From Campylobacterales bacterium (GTDB taxonomy: Bacteria; Campylobacterota; Campylobacteria; Campylobacterales; Arcobacteraceae), in NCBI GenBank assembly GCA_027064245.1, contig JAMOPZ010000440.1, forward strand, positions 1 to 6,548: a DNA stretch of 6,548 bases, written 5' to 3'. The position numbers and the translations under genes were made by a program. The notes below the pieces were generated by a model that did not search any database, had not been told where the DNA came from, and worked only from the letters and a program-made list of their open reading frames with translations. This document shows, piece by piece, positions 5,887-6,548 of this stretch (positions are counted from its first letter, which is position 1; each line of letters begins with the position of its first letter).

Positions 5887-6548
5887 CTCTACACTACTAT
5901 AGTGTAACTCAAGACCGTTACTAGTAGTAACAAAGCCATTTATATGGATTGTACCATCATGTACCATTTTGTGATGTTTTTTACACAGGGGAATAAGATT
6001 AAATTTATGATTTGCATTGATATGTTCTATAAATCCTTTATCATCTTTATTTTTTTGCTCATTTATATGATGTACATCATCAACTGCTGCTCCGCATATA
6101 GCACAAGAGGCTATATAAAGATCTTTGTTGTAACCACTTCTTTTTTTCTTTGATAATCTTTCAATAGTATCATAATCATCTGCAAGTCTTTTTCTTATAT
6201 CATTTGCGATACTTAAAAACTCTTTATCCATATGAAGTGACTTTGCAAACTCTAGCCCATATACACTACTTCCACTTCCATAAGATAATTTTCTATTAAA
6301 TATCAGTTTATCATCATCACTATTATAAAGTACACTTAAATGTAAACAGATAAGATTTTTTAAATTCTCTATCTCTTTTATCTGTGGTAATTGGTGTAAA
6401 TGAGTAGCAAACATAAACATAGATTTTTGTTTTGCTAATTTTAAAATTGCACTTGCTACGATACTTACACCACTTGTTGTTTCAGTACTATGACTTATCT
6501 CATCTCCTAATATAAGAGAATTTATACTAGATCTATTAAATATATTTT
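5884..6548 (-). CDS. MutS-family ATPase fused to an HNH endonuclease (MutS7-like), C-terminal part
   Basis: The frame is open to the window edge, so the 5' end lies outside; 220 residues are visible. First comes the end of a MutS ATPase domain: Walker B LILGDEIS (Asp-Glu codons 6504-6499), the signature segment STETTSGVS, the H-loop FATHLHQLP (His codon 6402-6400), and a MutS-like YGSGSSVYGLEFAK stretch. After a basic linker (KKKRSGYNK) comes an HNH nuclease domain: CAIC (6105-6094), DVHHI (6075-6064), then NLIPLCKKHHKMVH (6000-5959). The two CxxC/CxxH-type pairs would bind a structural zinc, with the VHHI histidine as catalytic base. MutS plus HNH is the architecture I recall for subfamily MutS7 of Campylobacterota, octocoral mitochondria and some giant viruses. 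The GDEI...STE signature departs from the GDE-less, G-rich DEIGRGTST form of MutS1. MutS2 is unlikely, since its C-terminal nuclease is a Smr domain. The ATG at 6420 is internal. Tpx follows 87 bases downstream. Confidence 0.88.
   Translation of the reverse strand, partial: NIFNRSSINSLILGDEISHSTETTSGVSIVASAILKLAKQKSMFMFATHLHQLPQIKEIENLKNLICLHLSVLYNSDDDKLIFNRKLSYGSGSSVYGLEFAKSLHMDKEFLSIANDIRKRLADDYDTIERLSKKKRSGYNKDLYIASCAICGAAVDDVHHINEQKNKDDKGFIEHINANHKFNLIPLCKKHHKMVHDGTIHINGFVTTSNGLELHYSSVE

Noticed and set aside
5959..6105. HNH motif as a homing endonuclease or intron-encoded insertion
   Set aside because: The domain is a C-terminal continuation of the MutS frame with a basic linker and no sign of intron or intein boundaries; the fusion matches a known family architecture.
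5944..6153. Plus-strand open frame opposite the HNH domain
   Set aside because: It is antisense to conserved HNH residues and shows only AT-driven hydrophobic residues.
5884..6420. A separate 178-residue HNH protein starting at the ATG at 6420
   Set aside because: The frame stays open upstream to the window edge and encodes Walker B and signature segments of MutS, so the ATG is an internal methionine in the ATPase domain.

Overview
The window is very AT-rich (roughly three quarters A+T by eye) and is packed with genes typical of a Campylobacterota (former epsilonproteobacteria) chromosome. Several signs point there: the codon bias, the order prepilin peptidase - LptF/LptG permease - truA (which I recall from Campylobacter jejuni), a frameshift-free prfB, an extended -10 promoter without a clear -35, and a MutS-HNH fusion of the MutS7 type. 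The extreme AT content and a heme d1 pathway gene fit an Arcobacter-like free-living denitrifier better than Campylobacter or Helicobacter. The genus is an inference; I ran no database search.

Layout, plus strand. 1-462 is the C-terminal half of a prepilin peptidase, cut by the window edge. It overlaps an LptF/LptG-family permease (449-1468), which is followed 6 bases later by truA (1475-2200). A strong extended -10 element then sits so close to prfB (2225-3319) that prfB mRNA may be leaderless. After a 42-base gap come nirF (3362-4465, TTG start with a strong ribosome binding site) and, 3 bases on, a uroporphyrinogen-III methyltransferase (4469-5206). A long hairpin (5223-5269) separates these from the convergent minus-strand genes.

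Minus strand: tpx (5796-5278), a 2-Cys thiol peroxidase with its own ribosome binding site, and upstream of it the C-terminal 220 residues of a MutS-family ATPase (6548-5884, 5' end outside the window). The MutS ATPase core is fused in frame to an HNH endonuclease domain.

How the genes relate. The first three genes form one compact unit with unrelated products (pilin processing, envelope lipid export, tRNA pseudouridylation). The methyltransferase makes precorrin-2, the first committed intermediate of heme d1, and NirF acts late in the same pathway, so the pair implies a cytochrome cd1 nitrite reductase encoded elsewhere. Tpx is a peroxide defence enzyme with no clear link to its neighbours. 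The MutS-HNH protein is the most unusual gene: it could couple mismatch or lesion recognition to DNA nicking in one polypeptide, in a lineage generally thought to lack MutL and MutH. There is no gene-free stretch longer than about 90 bases, and I saw no tRNA, rRNA, CRISPR array or insertion sequence.
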